Source: Leptobrachium leishanense (Eukaryota > Chordata > Amphibia > Anura > Megophryidae). Taken from it: 64,000 nucleotides of DNA. The notes under the pieces were generated by a model. That model was not told the origin of the DNA. It did not search any database and saw nothing but the letters and a program-made list of their open reading frames with translations. Location of the stretch: the NCBI GenBank assembly GCA_009667805.1, contig CM019068.1, positions 8,930,182 to 8,994,181 of the forward strand, written 5' to 3'. The number at the start of each line of letters is the position of its first letter. The stretch's first letter is position 1. Positions 10,437-19,650 of the stretch are shown here, in pieces. The translations under genes were made by a program, and so were the position numbers.

Positions 10437-11595
10437 GCTGGTTCAGGACTGGCTGCAGCTTCTTTCAGTCTGGAGTGATGTATCCACGGGACCACCTCGG
10501 CAACCTTTACTGCTGTAGGGGTTGATAACAGGACAAGGTAAGGACCTCTCAACTTTGGGCCTAGTGGGTCATTTTCCACTCTTTCACCCATACTGAATCA
10601 CCTGGACAATACTCATGCAGTGGGGGATATAAAAAGTGAGGTATATTATCTCCCACCCAAGTATTCAGTTTCTGCATTGATTTACCTAACAGTACAACCT
10701 GATCATTTAGTTTAGTTTCTCCCAATGCCCGAAGGTCCCCCCTTAGTCCACTAATCAGAGGGGTAGGCCGTCCAAACATGAGTTCGTATGGACTTAGCTT
10801 CAATAAGGGGGTTGGCCTGCACCTAATGTGCAAGAGGACTATCGGCAGCACATCCAACCAGCCTAGCAACGTCTCTTGGCACAATTTGGACATCAAAGTC
10901 TTTAGGGTACGGTTCATTCTCTCGACTTTTCCCGAGCTTTGGGGCCTGTAGGCAGTATGTAGCTTCCAGGTGATGCCCAACAGGCGGGCTAGCTGTTGTA
11001 AACAGTTCTGTATAAATGCAGGGCCATTGTCCGACCCTATTTCAAGAGGAAGTCCATAACATGGTATTATTTCTCTCATCAGACTCTTCACCACTTCCAC
11101 AGTCTTTTCTGTTCTTGTTGGGAAGGCTTCCACCCATCCTGTCAAAGTACACACCATTACCAGTAGATATTTGTATCCTTTGCAGGGCGGCAGCACTGTG
11201 AAGTCTATCTGTAACGATGCCATTGGGGATAGCCCGATTGGCTGCTTCCCTGGAGGTTGAGATGGGCCTGTTCTTGGGTTATTTTTGGCACATGTCACGC
11301 ACTGCTGGGCTATTGCTTTGCAGACTACTGACAGTCCTGGTACGTAGAAATGTGGCTCCAATTGCTGTTCCATCATTTCTCTCCCTCCATGGGTACTTGC
11401 GTGGAGCGTTCTTACAATCTCAGGAGCCAATGTTGCTGGTAGGACTATTTGACCATTCTTCAACTGGAACCATCCGTCTTCTCCATATCCGCCTTGTTCT
11501 TCTGACAGACATTTCTTCTCTTTCTCTGAATATACAGGTGTCCATTCACTCAGTGGCGCCAGTAGGAGTGCAGCCACCACTGGTTTCCCTTTGTA
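10364..11595 (-). pseudogene. pol (IN): ERV integrase
   Basis: Integrase region of pol, which inserts viral DNA into the host genome. The main frame (11580-10561, 339 codons) has an HHCC zinc-binding region (H60, H64, C94, C97 of that frame) and a complete D,D-35-E triad: D126 in QIDFTVLP, D184 in GSDNGPAF and E220 in SSGKVERMNR. The C-terminal domain (GPYLVLLSTPTAVKV, PWIHHSRLK) is in another frame (10591-10364), so a frameshift lies at about 10570. Upstream, the frame reads back through KGKPVVAALLL to a TGA at 11596-11598 and then into the OGFr-like segment. The env start codon at 10436 lies within it. Confidence 0.92.
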
Positions 11596-12222
11596 TCATG
11601 CCAATTCTCCACGGTTTCCCCAGACAAATTCTTCTTTTGGGAAATAGTATCGCCATGCGAAGAACAGCAGATCTTGTCTGTCTTGTGAATTTCTTACTGC
11701 TGGTATGAAAAAGTTCATTGCACTTTTCTTCATTCTTGGCAGCTTGTTTTTGATAAGGATCTCCTTGAGGAAGAACCTCACCAACGGGGCTTGGTATTCT
11801 TCTGCTCCCAACTCTCTCAGATTTAGCAGTATTCGTGTAATCCGCAGATTATTATGAGGGTTGTTGTTAAATTTTCGAAATGTTCGGCGAAATTTTCTGC
11901 TCGTTCAACTTCGGTTACTTTTGTATCTTCTTCACACTCCCCCATTAATTTTACGCTGAAGAATTTCAGCATCATTTTATATACTCTGGAGTCTTTGCTG
12001 AACTTCTGAGGTGTTAATCATAAGACGTGTCTCTGGAGGGTCCAGAGGAGTGGAGTAGAAATTTCGGCCTTGGGACCGGGTTGGGAAGAGCCATTGGATA
12101 TAATCATGATTGAGTTCTAATAGTTCGTAGTCATTGTTCCATTTGTGCAAAATAATTTCAATAAATTCGCCTCCAGGTTCAAATTTTCTCCAATTCATGT
12201 AGAATGCGTAGTTTGGCATGGC
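11596..12222 (-). pseudogene. OGFr_N-like domain captured in ERV pol, frameshifted
   Basis: This about 208-codon stretch sits between RNase H and integrase. On the minus strand it contains the hallmark words of the opioid growth factor receptor conserved N-terminal domain: NWRKFEPGGEFIE, NDYELLELNHDYIQWLFP, then (other frame) RVYKMMLKFFSVKLMG, ERAENFAEHFENL, and finally HNNLRITRILLNLRELG, EEYQAPLVRFFLKE and FFAWRYYFPKEEFVWG. These occur in the family order and cover nearly the whole domain. Frame changes lie at about 11988-11995 and about 11868; the second looks like a single-base loss in an aac run. Its end is in the integrase frame, separated only by a TGA. Its start overlaps the end of the RNase H frame in a different frame. 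No introns, poly(A) or obvious target duplication surround it. In host OGFR proteins the domain's molecular role is poorly defined. A domain acquired by the retrovirus is favoured over a processed pseudogene inserted later. Confidence 0.8.
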
Positions 12223-13246
12223 AGGGTTGGTCCTCTTGCTTGCAGAGCAGGACTTTGGCTTGATCAGTTGTTAGCAATGGTTTTGCAGCCGCTTTTGCGG
12301 CCTGGTCAGCGCGCCTGTTGCCTTTTGGGATTTCATCATGACCTTTCTGGTGGCCACGACAGTGCATGATACTGACAGCACTTGGTTTCCATACAGCTTC
12401 TAGGAGAGCCGCGATTTCAGCTGCATACTTGATTTGTTGTCCTGTGGAAGTGAGCAGGCCTCTTTCTTTGTAGAGTGCACCATGTGCATGGACCGTCATG
12501 AAGGCGTACTTGGAGTCAGTGTAGATATTCACTCTTTTGCCTTCAGAGGTTTCTAGAGCTCTGGTTAGGGCTGTTATTTCAGCCAGTTGTGCAGATGTAT
12601 GGCCTGGTAGTGGATTTGCTTCAATAATCTCTTCTGCTGAGACAATTGCATAGCCGGAGACTTTCTTCCCATCATCCATGTAGCTGCTACCATCAGTGAA
12701 CAACTGTAGATCGTATTTGTCTAGGGGTACGTCTTTCAAATCTGGTCTGCTACTGAACACTTCTTCCATGACTTGGACGTATTCATGATCTGGATCCTTC
12801 ACAGTCAGGCAGTAAAGTAGCAGGGTTCAAGGTAGCGATGAGGTCCAAATGAACCCGTGGATTCTCACACATCATAGCTTGGTACTTCGTCATCCGGCTG
12901 TTGCTGAACCAGTAGCTTCCTTTCACATCCAGCAGGACTTTGACAGCATGGGGCACCTTGACATGAAGAACTTGTCCAAGGGTCAGCTTGTCTGCTTCTG
13001 CTATCAGCATTGCGGTGGCTGCCACGGCTTTCAGGCATGGGAGTAGGCCACAGGGTCAAGTTGCTTGGAGAGATAGGCCACAGGCCTTAGCCAAGAGCCA
13101 AAACTTTGAATCAGCACTCCTGTTGCTGTTTGATTGTGTTCATGCACGTACCGTTGGAAAGGCTTGCTGTGATCTGGCCGTCCCAGTGCAGGAGCTTCCA
13201 TTAACAAAGTCTTTAATTTCAGGAAATTTGCTGTTTGCTCTTCTTC
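12223..13246 (-). pseudogene. pol (RT-RH): ERV RT connection and RNase H
   Basis: The RNase H frame (12802-12179) has the catalytic-type blocks LFTDGSSY, AEITALTRALE, TDSKYAF and the HCRGHQKGHDEI / NRRADQAAK ending. These are the DEDD residues and histidine loop expected for gammaretroviral RNase H, which degrades RNA in RNA-DNA hybrids. The connection region just upstream (13025-12783) includes LLDVKGSYWFSNSRMTKYQAM in a different frame, and 13246-13025 is further broken by frameshifts. The RNase H frame runs through ADQAAKAAAKPLL and then overlaps the start of the OGFr-like segment. Confidence 0.88.
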
Positions 13247-13634
13247 TCAGAGGAAAGGGTCCTGTTCTCCCCCCTTTGTGGCCTGATGAAGGGGCTTGGC
13301 AATATCTGCGAAGTTGGGGATCCACAGGCGGCAGAAGCCTGCAGCTCCCAGAAACTCACGGACTTGTCTTAAGTACTTTACACTCTGTTTGCATATTTGT
13401 GCTTTCTTTCTTGACACTCTGTAACCTGCTTGGCATAATAGATGTAGCAGGGCTTTTGTGGCAGATAAACAGTCTTTTTCTGTGGGAGAAGCCAGTAATA
13501 AATCATCTACATACTGTAGTAAGACAACTCTGTCTGGCTGAGCGTTGAAGGAGAGGAGGTCTTGGCTGAGCGCGCATCCGAAGATCGTGGGCGAGTTTTT
13601 GAAACCTTGAGGGAGGCGTGTCCAGGTCATTTGA
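13247..13634 (-). pseudogene. pol (RT): ERV RT palm, downstream of the Gypsy insertion
   Basis: The frame contains [20 protein letters not shown], the active-site motif [10 protein letters not shown] (YVDD), [12 protein letters not shown] and [16 protein letters not shown]. This is the second half of a gammaretrovirus-type RT polymerase domain. It begins at the 5-bp duplication tttga (13630-13634); the first half of RT is at 19651-20357, on the other side of the Gypsy element. Confidence 0.93.
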
Positions 13635-14495
13635 TGTCAGGTTCGTGTTTGTGGAGTTCAGGATGCGGGACAAGCCGTTTTGGGGGAAAGTCTGGGTGTG
13701 ATAAGGTGTATAGTGGATAACGTAAGGCTCAGTACCTTGCAGGGTTTCCAGAAGAGAGTAGTCGATGATACAAGCTGAGGTTCGGTACACGGAGAAGCTG
13801 ATGGAGGGTAGTCGGTGGTACAAGCAGAGGTTTGGCACACGGTAAATCTGATCGAGGGTAGTCGGTGGTACAAGCGGAGGTTCGGCACACGGTAAATCTG
13901 ATCGAGGGTAGTCGGTGGTACAGCGGAGGTTCGGCACACGGTAAATCTGATCGAGGGTAGTCGGTGGTACAAGCGGAGGTTCGGCACACGGTAAATCTGA
14001 TCGAGGGTAGTCGGTGGTACAAGCGGAGGTTCGGCACACGGTAAATCAGGTCGGAAGGTCATAGGCAGGTATGCTCAGGTGAGGGAGGTTAAAGGGAAGG
14101 AACAGGACAACCAAGCAATGAGTTTTGGAGAGGCTGGGATTTAAATAGGGCGCCTGTGGGAATTGGGCCAATCAGGAGAGAAGTGTATCTGGTTACCTGG
14201 GGATACTGGATTCTGATTGGTTGGTGACGCCATCTTGGAGGAACCACGTGGGACGCCGAGACGCGTGGCAGCCGACGCCGGGGGTGAGTTGCTGCAGGGG
14301 GAATCCGTGGTGTCGCGGGGGTGCGTGGCTGATTGAAGGGGTCCCTGGTATGGAGCGCCGACACCGGGGGCCACCGTGCCGCGGGGACAGCCCTCACCAC
14401 CGCCAAGGAAACCGCAGGGGGTCCGGAGTCGCGGCGCGGGGTTGCGGCTCGGGGCTCGGCGGTGGGGGAGCCCGTGGGTCTGCTGAGACCTGACA
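13635..14495 (-). repeat. Gypsy 3' LTR
   Basis: Begins tgtcaggttcgtg and ends gagacctgaca on the plus strand. Contains a block of 50-bp tandem units (about 13811-14046) and a CG-rich half (14220-14495). Minus-strand reading has a ctatttaaatccc TATA-like word near 14140. It differs from the other LTR by a one-base deletion and two substitutions in the third tandem unit, and one CpG-type change near 14430. Confidence 0.95.
13811..14046. repeat. 50-bp tandem repeat in the Gypsy 3' LTR
   Basis: Just under five units starting tcgagggtagtcggtggtac. The first carries the agaggtttgg variant, the rest gaggttcgg; the third has lost one base. The matching array in the 5' LTR is at 18960-19196. Confidence 0.9.
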
Positions 14496-17400
14496 GTACC
14501 CCCCTCCTAGGACGACCCCTCTGGGGGCGTAACGGGCCAGGTTTGGAGGCCCGTACCCGAGAAGGGGCATGGATTTGGGTCGCGGGTTCCCATGAATTCT
14601 CCTCAGGTCCATATCCCTTCCACTGGATGAGATATTCTAACTTATTGTAGCGAGAACGGGAATCTAGAATACGTTGGACTTCGAATTCCTGAAGTCCCTC
14701 TATGGTGATCGGGTCTGGAGGAGGGGGTGAGCGCTGGGGAAAGTGGTCCTCGGTCCAGGGCTTTAGAAGGGAGACATGAAAAACTGGATGGACTTTAAGT
14801 GAGGGAGGGAGTTGGAGGCGGACAGCGACAGGGGAGATGATGGAGACGATAGGATAGGGGCCTACGTATTTAGGACCTAATTTTTTAGTTGGACACGACA
14901 GTTTGAGATTTTTGGTGGATAGCCATACTTTCTGTGACGGTTGATAAGCAGGGGCTGCTTTGCGATGTAGGTCGGCATATTTCTTGTAGGTGTTTTGGGA
15001 TTCTAATAGGGTGTTCTTCGCGAGGATGAACCCTCGTTGTAGATTCCGAATATGGTCGTTGACCATAGGCAAGGGACTTTGGGGTGGAGTGTCTGGAAGG
15101 ACTGAGGGATGAAACCCATAGTTAATGAAAAAAGGGGATTGTTTGATAGAGGCGTGTGTTTGGGAGTTATACGCAAATTCCGCTGAGGTGAGGAGGTCGG
15201 ACCAATCGTCTTGTAGATATGAGGTATAGCAACGCAAGTATTGTTCTAGGGTTTGATTCGTTCTTTCGGTCTGCCCATTGGAGTGGGGGTGGAAGGCAGT
15301 GGACAGACAGACGGATATTTGTAACAGCGTACAGAAGGCTTTCCAGAACCTTGAGGTAAATTGGGGGCCACGATCTGAGATGACGGTTTCTGGGGTGCCA
15401 TGGAGTCTGAAAACATGGTGAAAAAAAAGGTCGGCGGTGCTCTTGGCGGAGGGTAATCCTTGGGTAGGGATGAAATGGGCCATTTTAGAAAGTCGGTCTA
15501 CTACCACCATAATAGTGGTATGTTTTCGGGACGGGGGTAGGTCGACAATGAAGTCAACGGAAATACTAGACCATGGGCGAAGCGGGACGGGTAGAGGTTG
15601 GAGGAGTCCCGTTACTTTAGATCTAGGGACCTTACAACGGTTGCAGGTATCACAAGCCTTGACGTATTTCTGAACATCAAAGGAGACAGAGGGCCACCAA
15701 AAGTGTCGACGGATAAGGTCTAGTGTTTTTCTGATGCCTCCGTGTCCTGCCGTGGGGGCATCGTGATTGAGGCGTAGGATTTCTAATCGTTTGGCAGGTG
15801 GTACGAATAAGCGTCCGGAGTTGTGGGGTGTGGTGGTATCACGGTCTTGGAGGTCTTTGAGAAGGTGGGTCTGAGTGGCAAGGAAATGTCCCTGATGTAG
15901 AACGGTGTCTTCTTCGTCTGTGGATGTTGGGATTTCTTCTGACAGGCGGGAAAGGGCATCGGCCTTTCCGTTTTTGCTTCCTGGGCGATAGGTTATGTGA
16001 AAGGAAAAACGAGAAAAAAACAAGGCCCAGCGGGCAAGTCTAGGGCATAGTCGGCGTGCCGATCTCAGGTACTCTAGATTTTTATGATCTGTGAAGATGG
16101 TTGTGGGGTGAAGGGTGCCTTCCAGGAGATGCCTCCATTCTTCAAGGGCATTTTTTATGGCCAGGAGTTCTCTGTCGCCCACGTTGTAGTTGATTTCGGC
16201 TGGTGATAGTTTGCGGGAAAAAAAAGCTACGGGGTGTAGACGATCATTGTTTTCGTCTCGCTGGGAGAGGACGGCTCCGGTGGCGATTCCTGATGCATCC
16301 ACCTCCAGGGAATAGGGTTTAGAGGGGTCAGGTAGTAGCAGGATGGGTGCGGTGGTGAAGCGGGTGCGTAAGCTATCAAACGCTTCTTGGGTTTCTTCTG
16401 TCCATAGGAAGGGGATGTCTTTCCTGGTTAGTTGGGTGAGGGGATGGGCTAACTTGGAAAAATTACGAATGAATTTGCGGTAAAAATTAGCAAACCCAAT
16501 AAAGCTTTGCACTTCTTTTTTTGTACGAGGGCGTGGCCACTTGGTGACGGCTTCGATTTTCCGGGGGTCCATTTCTATACGACCCGGGGTGATTATGAAC
16601 CCTAGAAATTCGATTCGGGGAGCGTTGAATATACATTTCTCGATTTTGACGTACAGATTGTGGGACCGTAGGCGGGCAAGGACGGTATTAACATGTTGGT
16701 GGTGGTGTGTCAAGGACTCGGAGTAAATAAGGATATCGTCCAGGTAGGCGACTACGTATACATCCAGTAGATCGCGTAGGATATCGTTTATGAAATGTTG
16801 GAAGGCAGCTGGGGCGTTACATAGCCCATATGGCATAACAAGATACTCAAAATGGCCATATCTAGTGCGGAAGGCCGTCTTCCACTCATCCCCTTCACGT
16901 ATGCGCAATAAATTGTACGCTCCCCTAAGGTCAAGTTTCGTGAAAACGGTGGCCGTCTTTAATTGGTCTAGAAGTTCGGGTATAAGTGGTAAGGGGTACT
17001 TGTTCTTTACGGTGATCTTGTTTAATTCTCGATAGTCCACACACGGGCGAAGACCCCCATCCTTTTTTTCAACGAAAAAGATGCCCGCTCCTGCAGGGGA
17101 AGAGGAAGGTCGGATAAAGTTCTTCTCTAGATTTTCCTGAATGTACCCCTTTAGTACCCGTAGTTCCGGTCCCGACAACGGGTAAATGCAGCCATAGGGT
17201 ATGGCAGCTCCAGGGAGGAGGTCAATGGGGCAGTCGTATACACGAGGGGGGGGGAGTTTTTCTACCCCTTTTTTGCAGAAGACGTCTGCGTAGTCCGCGT
17301 ACACTTGTGGTAGGGTCACCTGAGGGGTTTTCAAGTTCTGATCAAGGATAGACAGGATGGTACCAGTGGTGTGTGCGAGACATTGAGTCCGGCAGTGGGG

Positions 17401-18333
17401 AGAAGAGAAGGTGAGACGACTAGTGGTCCAGGAGATTGTGGGGTCGTGTTTTACCAACCAGGGTAACCCTAGGATGATGGGGAACAGGGGTGATTTGACC
17501 AGATCGAATCGTAAGGTTTCTTTGTGCCGGTCACCTATATATATCGTAAGGGATATGGTTTCAGTGGTAACGGGACCGGATATCAAGGGAGACCCATCAA
17601 CACTTTGGATGCTTAAGGGTTTAATTTTATTTTGGTGAGGTATACATAGAAGAGTTGCCAGGGTAGTGTCCATAAAGCAGCCGCTTGCGCCGGAATCGAT
17701 CATAGCGGGAAGGGTCACTGAGTGTTTATCCCACTGTAATAGAATAAATATAGACAAATGTTGAGGTTCGACAGGGTGCAAATCTTCTAGACGCGGATTA
17801 TCGGGTATTTTATGGTCGTTACCTCGATGGAACTTGACCTTGTCGGGGCATTCACGGGCCATGTGGTTGGGTTTACCACAATAGAGACACAGATGATGGT
17901 TTCGTCGTCTTGCGAGTTCTTCAGGTGGTAGGTGCCCCTTCACTAGCCCGATTTGCATGGCTTCTTCGACGGGTGCTGAAGTAGTAGGAGGGGAGGTGAC
18001 GGGAGTGGGTGTGGAAAAGAAAGGTCGCCTTGTGGGCGGAGTTGGGGTTTGGGCGACTCGTTCCCTTCTCCGTTCTCGTAGGCGTCGGTCTATGTTGGTG
18101 ACCAACTGTATAAGAGGTTCGAGGGAGAGAGGGGCTCGGACGTGGGACAGGTCATCTTTTACCTCGCTGGACAATCCGACCTTGAATTGACAGACCAGTG
18201 CGGTTTCGTTCCAACCTGTCTCTATGGACAGAGTCTTGAATTCAGCGATATAGTCCTCCACCGGGCGTTTCCCTTGTCTAAGGTCTCGTATGGAGGTCTG
18301 GGCTGACTCAAAACGATATGGGTCATCATACAA
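14089..18333 (-). CDS. pol: Gypsy gag C-terminus and pol polyprotein with chromodomain
   Basis: A 1414-codon open frame. Residues 1-90 are capsid-type gag. A CCHC knuckle (CLYCGKPNHMARECP) lies at about 149-163. The protease DSGASG is at 213. RT spans about 380-600 with the active site YLDD at 530-533. RNase H begins with EVDASG near 677 and has TDH near 748. The integrase zinc region is about 857-900, and the D,D-35-E residues are D927, D987 (ISDRGPQF) and E1023 (GQTERTNQ). A chromodomain lies at about 1216-1256 (FEVQRILDSR, YLIQWKGYG, NSWEP). Chromodomains in such integrases direct insertion toward particular chromatin. The last 135 or so codons lie inside the 3' LTR. The first methionine of this frame is not the true start: homology continues upstream in another frame, into the gag entry. 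Confidence 0.93.
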   Translation of the reverse strand: MYDDPYRFESAQTSIRDLRQGKRPVEDYIAEFKTLSIETGWNETALVCQFKVGLSSEVKDDLSHVRAPLSLEPLIQLVTNIDRRLRERRRERVAQTPTPPTRRPFFSTPTPVTSPPTTSAPVEEAMQIGLVKGHLPPEELARRRNHHLCLYCGKPNHMARECPDKVKFHRGNDHKIPDNPRLEDLHPVEPQHLSIFILLQWDKHSVTLPAMIDSGASGCFMDTTLATLLCIPHQNKIKPLSIQSVDGSPLISGPVTTETISLTIYIGDRHKETLRFDLVKSPLFPIILGLPWLVKHDPTISWTTSRLTFSSPHCRTQCLAHTTGTILSILDQNLKTPQVTLPQVYADYADVFCKKGVEKLPPPRVYDCPIDLLPGAAIPYGCIYPLSGPELRVLKGYIQENLEKNFIRPSSSPAGAGIFFVEKKDGGLRPCVDYRELNKITVKNKYPLPLIPELLDQLKTATVFTKLDLRGAYNLLRIREGDEWKTAFRTRYGHFEYLVMPYGLCNAPAAFQHFINDILRDLLDVYVVAYLDDILIYSESLTHHHQHVNTVLARLRSHNLYVKIEKCIFNAPRIEFLGFIITPGRIEMDPRKIEAVTKWPRPRTKKEVQSFIGFANFYRKFIRNFSKLAHPLTQLTRKDIPFLWTEETQEAFDSLRTRFTTAPILLLPDPSKPYSLEVDASGIATGAVLSQRDENNDRLHPVAFFSRKLSPAEINYNVGDRELLAIKNALEEWRHLLEGTLHPTTIFTDHKNLEYLRSARRLCPRLARWALFFSRFSFHITYRPGSKNGKADALSRLSEEIPTSTDEEDTVLHQGHFLATQTHLLKDLQDRDTTTPHNSGRLFVPPAKRLEILRLNHDAPTAGHGGIRKTLDLIRRHFWWPSVSFDVQKYVKACDTCNRCKVPRSKVTGLLQPLPVPLRPWSSISVDFIVDLPPSRKHTTIMVVVDRLSKMAHFIPTQGLPSAKSTADLFFHHVFRLHGTPETVISDRGPQFTSRFWKAFCTLLQISVCLSTAFHPHSNGQTERTNQTLEQYLRCYTSYLQDDWSDLLTSAEFAYNSQTHASIKQSPFFINYGFHPSVLPDTPPQSPLPMVNDHIRNLQRGFILAKNTLLESQNTYKKYADLHRKAAPAYQPSQKVWLSTKNLKLSCPTKKLGPKYVGPYPIVSIISPVAVRLQLPPSLKVHPVFHVSLLKPWTEDHFPQRSPPPPDPITIEGLQEFEVQRILDSRSRYNKLEYLIQWKGYGPEENSWEPATQIHAPSRVRASKPGPLRPQRGRPRRGVLSGLSRPTGSPTAEPRAATPRRDSGPPAVSLAVVRAVPAARWPPVSALHTRDPFNQPRTPATPRIPPAATHPRRRLPRVSASHVVPPRWRHQPIRIQYPQVTRYTSLLIGPIPTGALFKSQPLQNSLLGCPVPSL
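14499..14508 (-). promoter_or_regulatory. Gypsy polypurine tract
   Basis: The plus strand cccccctcct sits three bases from the LTR edge, reading AGGAGGGGGG on the minus strand just before TGTCAGG. This is the expected plus-strand priming site. It overlaps the coding frame that continues into the LTR. Confidence 0.7.
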
Positions 18334-18763
18334 GTCGTCCAGTGCAGTGACAAAGGCTTCCCAGGATGCAAGAGCGGGGTCGTTGCTGGTTATGGTGAGC
18401 CCATAGTCGAGGTTCGCCTTGTAACAGCGATATCACGGTTTTGATTCGGACGTCCTCAGAGTGGTAGGTTCGGGGCTTTAGGGAAAACAGAAGCTGACAG
18501 TCCGTGAGAAACACCCGATATTTATTCCGGTCACCGGAAAAGCGGTCTGGCAACGGTACAAGGGGTTCAGGAGCCATAGCATCAACCAAGGGTAGATGTG
18601 TTGGTAGGTTGGGGATAGGGAGGGGCGAGGCGGAGGCCATAAGGTCTGAGACCTGGTTCTGGAGTTGAGCCTGTCCGGTTTGTAAATCTTGGACGGTCTG
18701 GTTTAGATTCCCAATCTGGCGGGACATTGTGTTGAGGGCTTCGGCTATATCCGCGAGCTCCAT
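18326..18763 (-). pseudogene. gag: Gypsy gag N-terminal part, frameshifted
   Basis: The frame starts with ATG at 18763, only about 20 bases inside the 5' LTR edge. The N-terminus (MELADIAEALNTMSRQI) is coiled-coil-like with Q/L/N heptads, followed by a proline-rich stretch and a capsid-type LPDRFSGDRNKYRVFLTDC block typical of Ty3/Gypsy gag. Near 18395 (after LWAH) the homologous reading moves to the frame that continues into the pol polyprotein; this frame ends about 25 codons later. One base gained or lost explains it. The position in mid-capsid argues against a programmed frameshift. Confidence 0.85.
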
Positions 18764-18783
18764 TCTGCAGGCTTGGTTGTATC

Positions 18784-19645
18784 TGTCAGGTTCGTGTTTG
18801 TGGAGTTCAGGATGCGGGACAAGCCGTTTTGGGGGAAAGTCTGGGTGTGATAAGGTGTATAGTGGATAACGTAAGGCTCAGTACCTTGCAGGGTTTCCAG
18901 AAGAGAGTAGTCGATGATACAAGCTGAGGTTCGGTACACGGAGAAGCTGATGGAGGGTAGTCGGTGGTACAAGCAGAGGTTTGGCACACGGTAAATCTGA
19001 TCGAGGGTAGTCGGTGGTACAAGCGGAGGTTCGGCACACGGTAAATCTGATCGAGGGTAGTCGGTGGTACAAGCAGAGGTTTGGCACACGGTAAATCTGA
19101 TCGAGGGTAGTCGGTGGTACAAGCGGAGGTTCGGCACACGGTAAATCTGATCGAGGGTAGTCGGTGGTACAAGCGGAGGTTCGGCACACGGTAAATCAGG
19201 TCGGAAGGTCATAGGCAGGTATGCTCAGGTGAGGGAGGTTAAAGGGAAGGAACAGGACAACCAAGCAATGAGTTTTGGAGAGGCTGGGATTTAAATAGGG
19301 CGCCTGTGGGAATTGGGCCAATCAGGAGAGAAGTGTATCTGGTTACCTGGGGATACTGGATTCTGATTGGTTGGTGACGCCATCTTGGAGGAACCACGTG
19401 GGACGCCGAGACGCGTGGCAGCCGACGCCGGGGGTGAGTTGCTGCAGGGGGAATCCGTGGTGTCGCGGGGGTGCGTGGCTGATTGAAGGGGTCCCTGGTA
19501 TGGAGCGCCGACACCGGGGGCCACCGTGCCGCGGGGACAGCCCTCACCACCGCCAAGGAAACCGCAGGGGGTCCGGAGTCACGGCGCGGGGTTGCGGCTC
19601 GGGGCTCGGCGGTGGGGGAGCCCGTGGGTCTGCTGAGACCTGACA
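18784..19645 (-). repeat. Gypsy 5' LTR
   Basis: An 862-bp partner of the 13635-14495 LTR, with the same tgtcagg/cctgaca ends and 50-bp tandem units at about 18960-19196. It is followed on the minus strand by a 20-base leader and then the gag ATG. No clear match to a standard tRNA primer-binding site was recognised in that leader. Confidence 0.95.
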
Positions 19646-19650
19646 TTTGA

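Larger units (their letters stand above)
13635..19645 (-). mobile_element. Chromodomain Ty3/Gypsy LTR retrotransposon inserted in ERV RT
   Basis: A 6011-bp element on the minus strand with 861/862-bp LTRs, TG...CA ends (tgtcagg ... cctgaca) and the 5-bp target duplication tttga (13630-13634 and 19646-19650). Internal order is gag, protease, RT, RNase H, integrase, chromodomain, which is Ty3/Gypsy and specifically chromovirus-like. No env is present. Only three substitutions and one single-base gap separate the LTRs by hand comparison, so the insertion is recent. The pol frame is uninterrupted; gag has one frameshift. Confidence 0.95.

Noticed and set aside
11596..12222. A functional host OGFR-family gene exon
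   Set aside because: It lies between retroviral RNase H and integrase, has frameshifts in a continuous intronless stretch and no splice-site arrangement.
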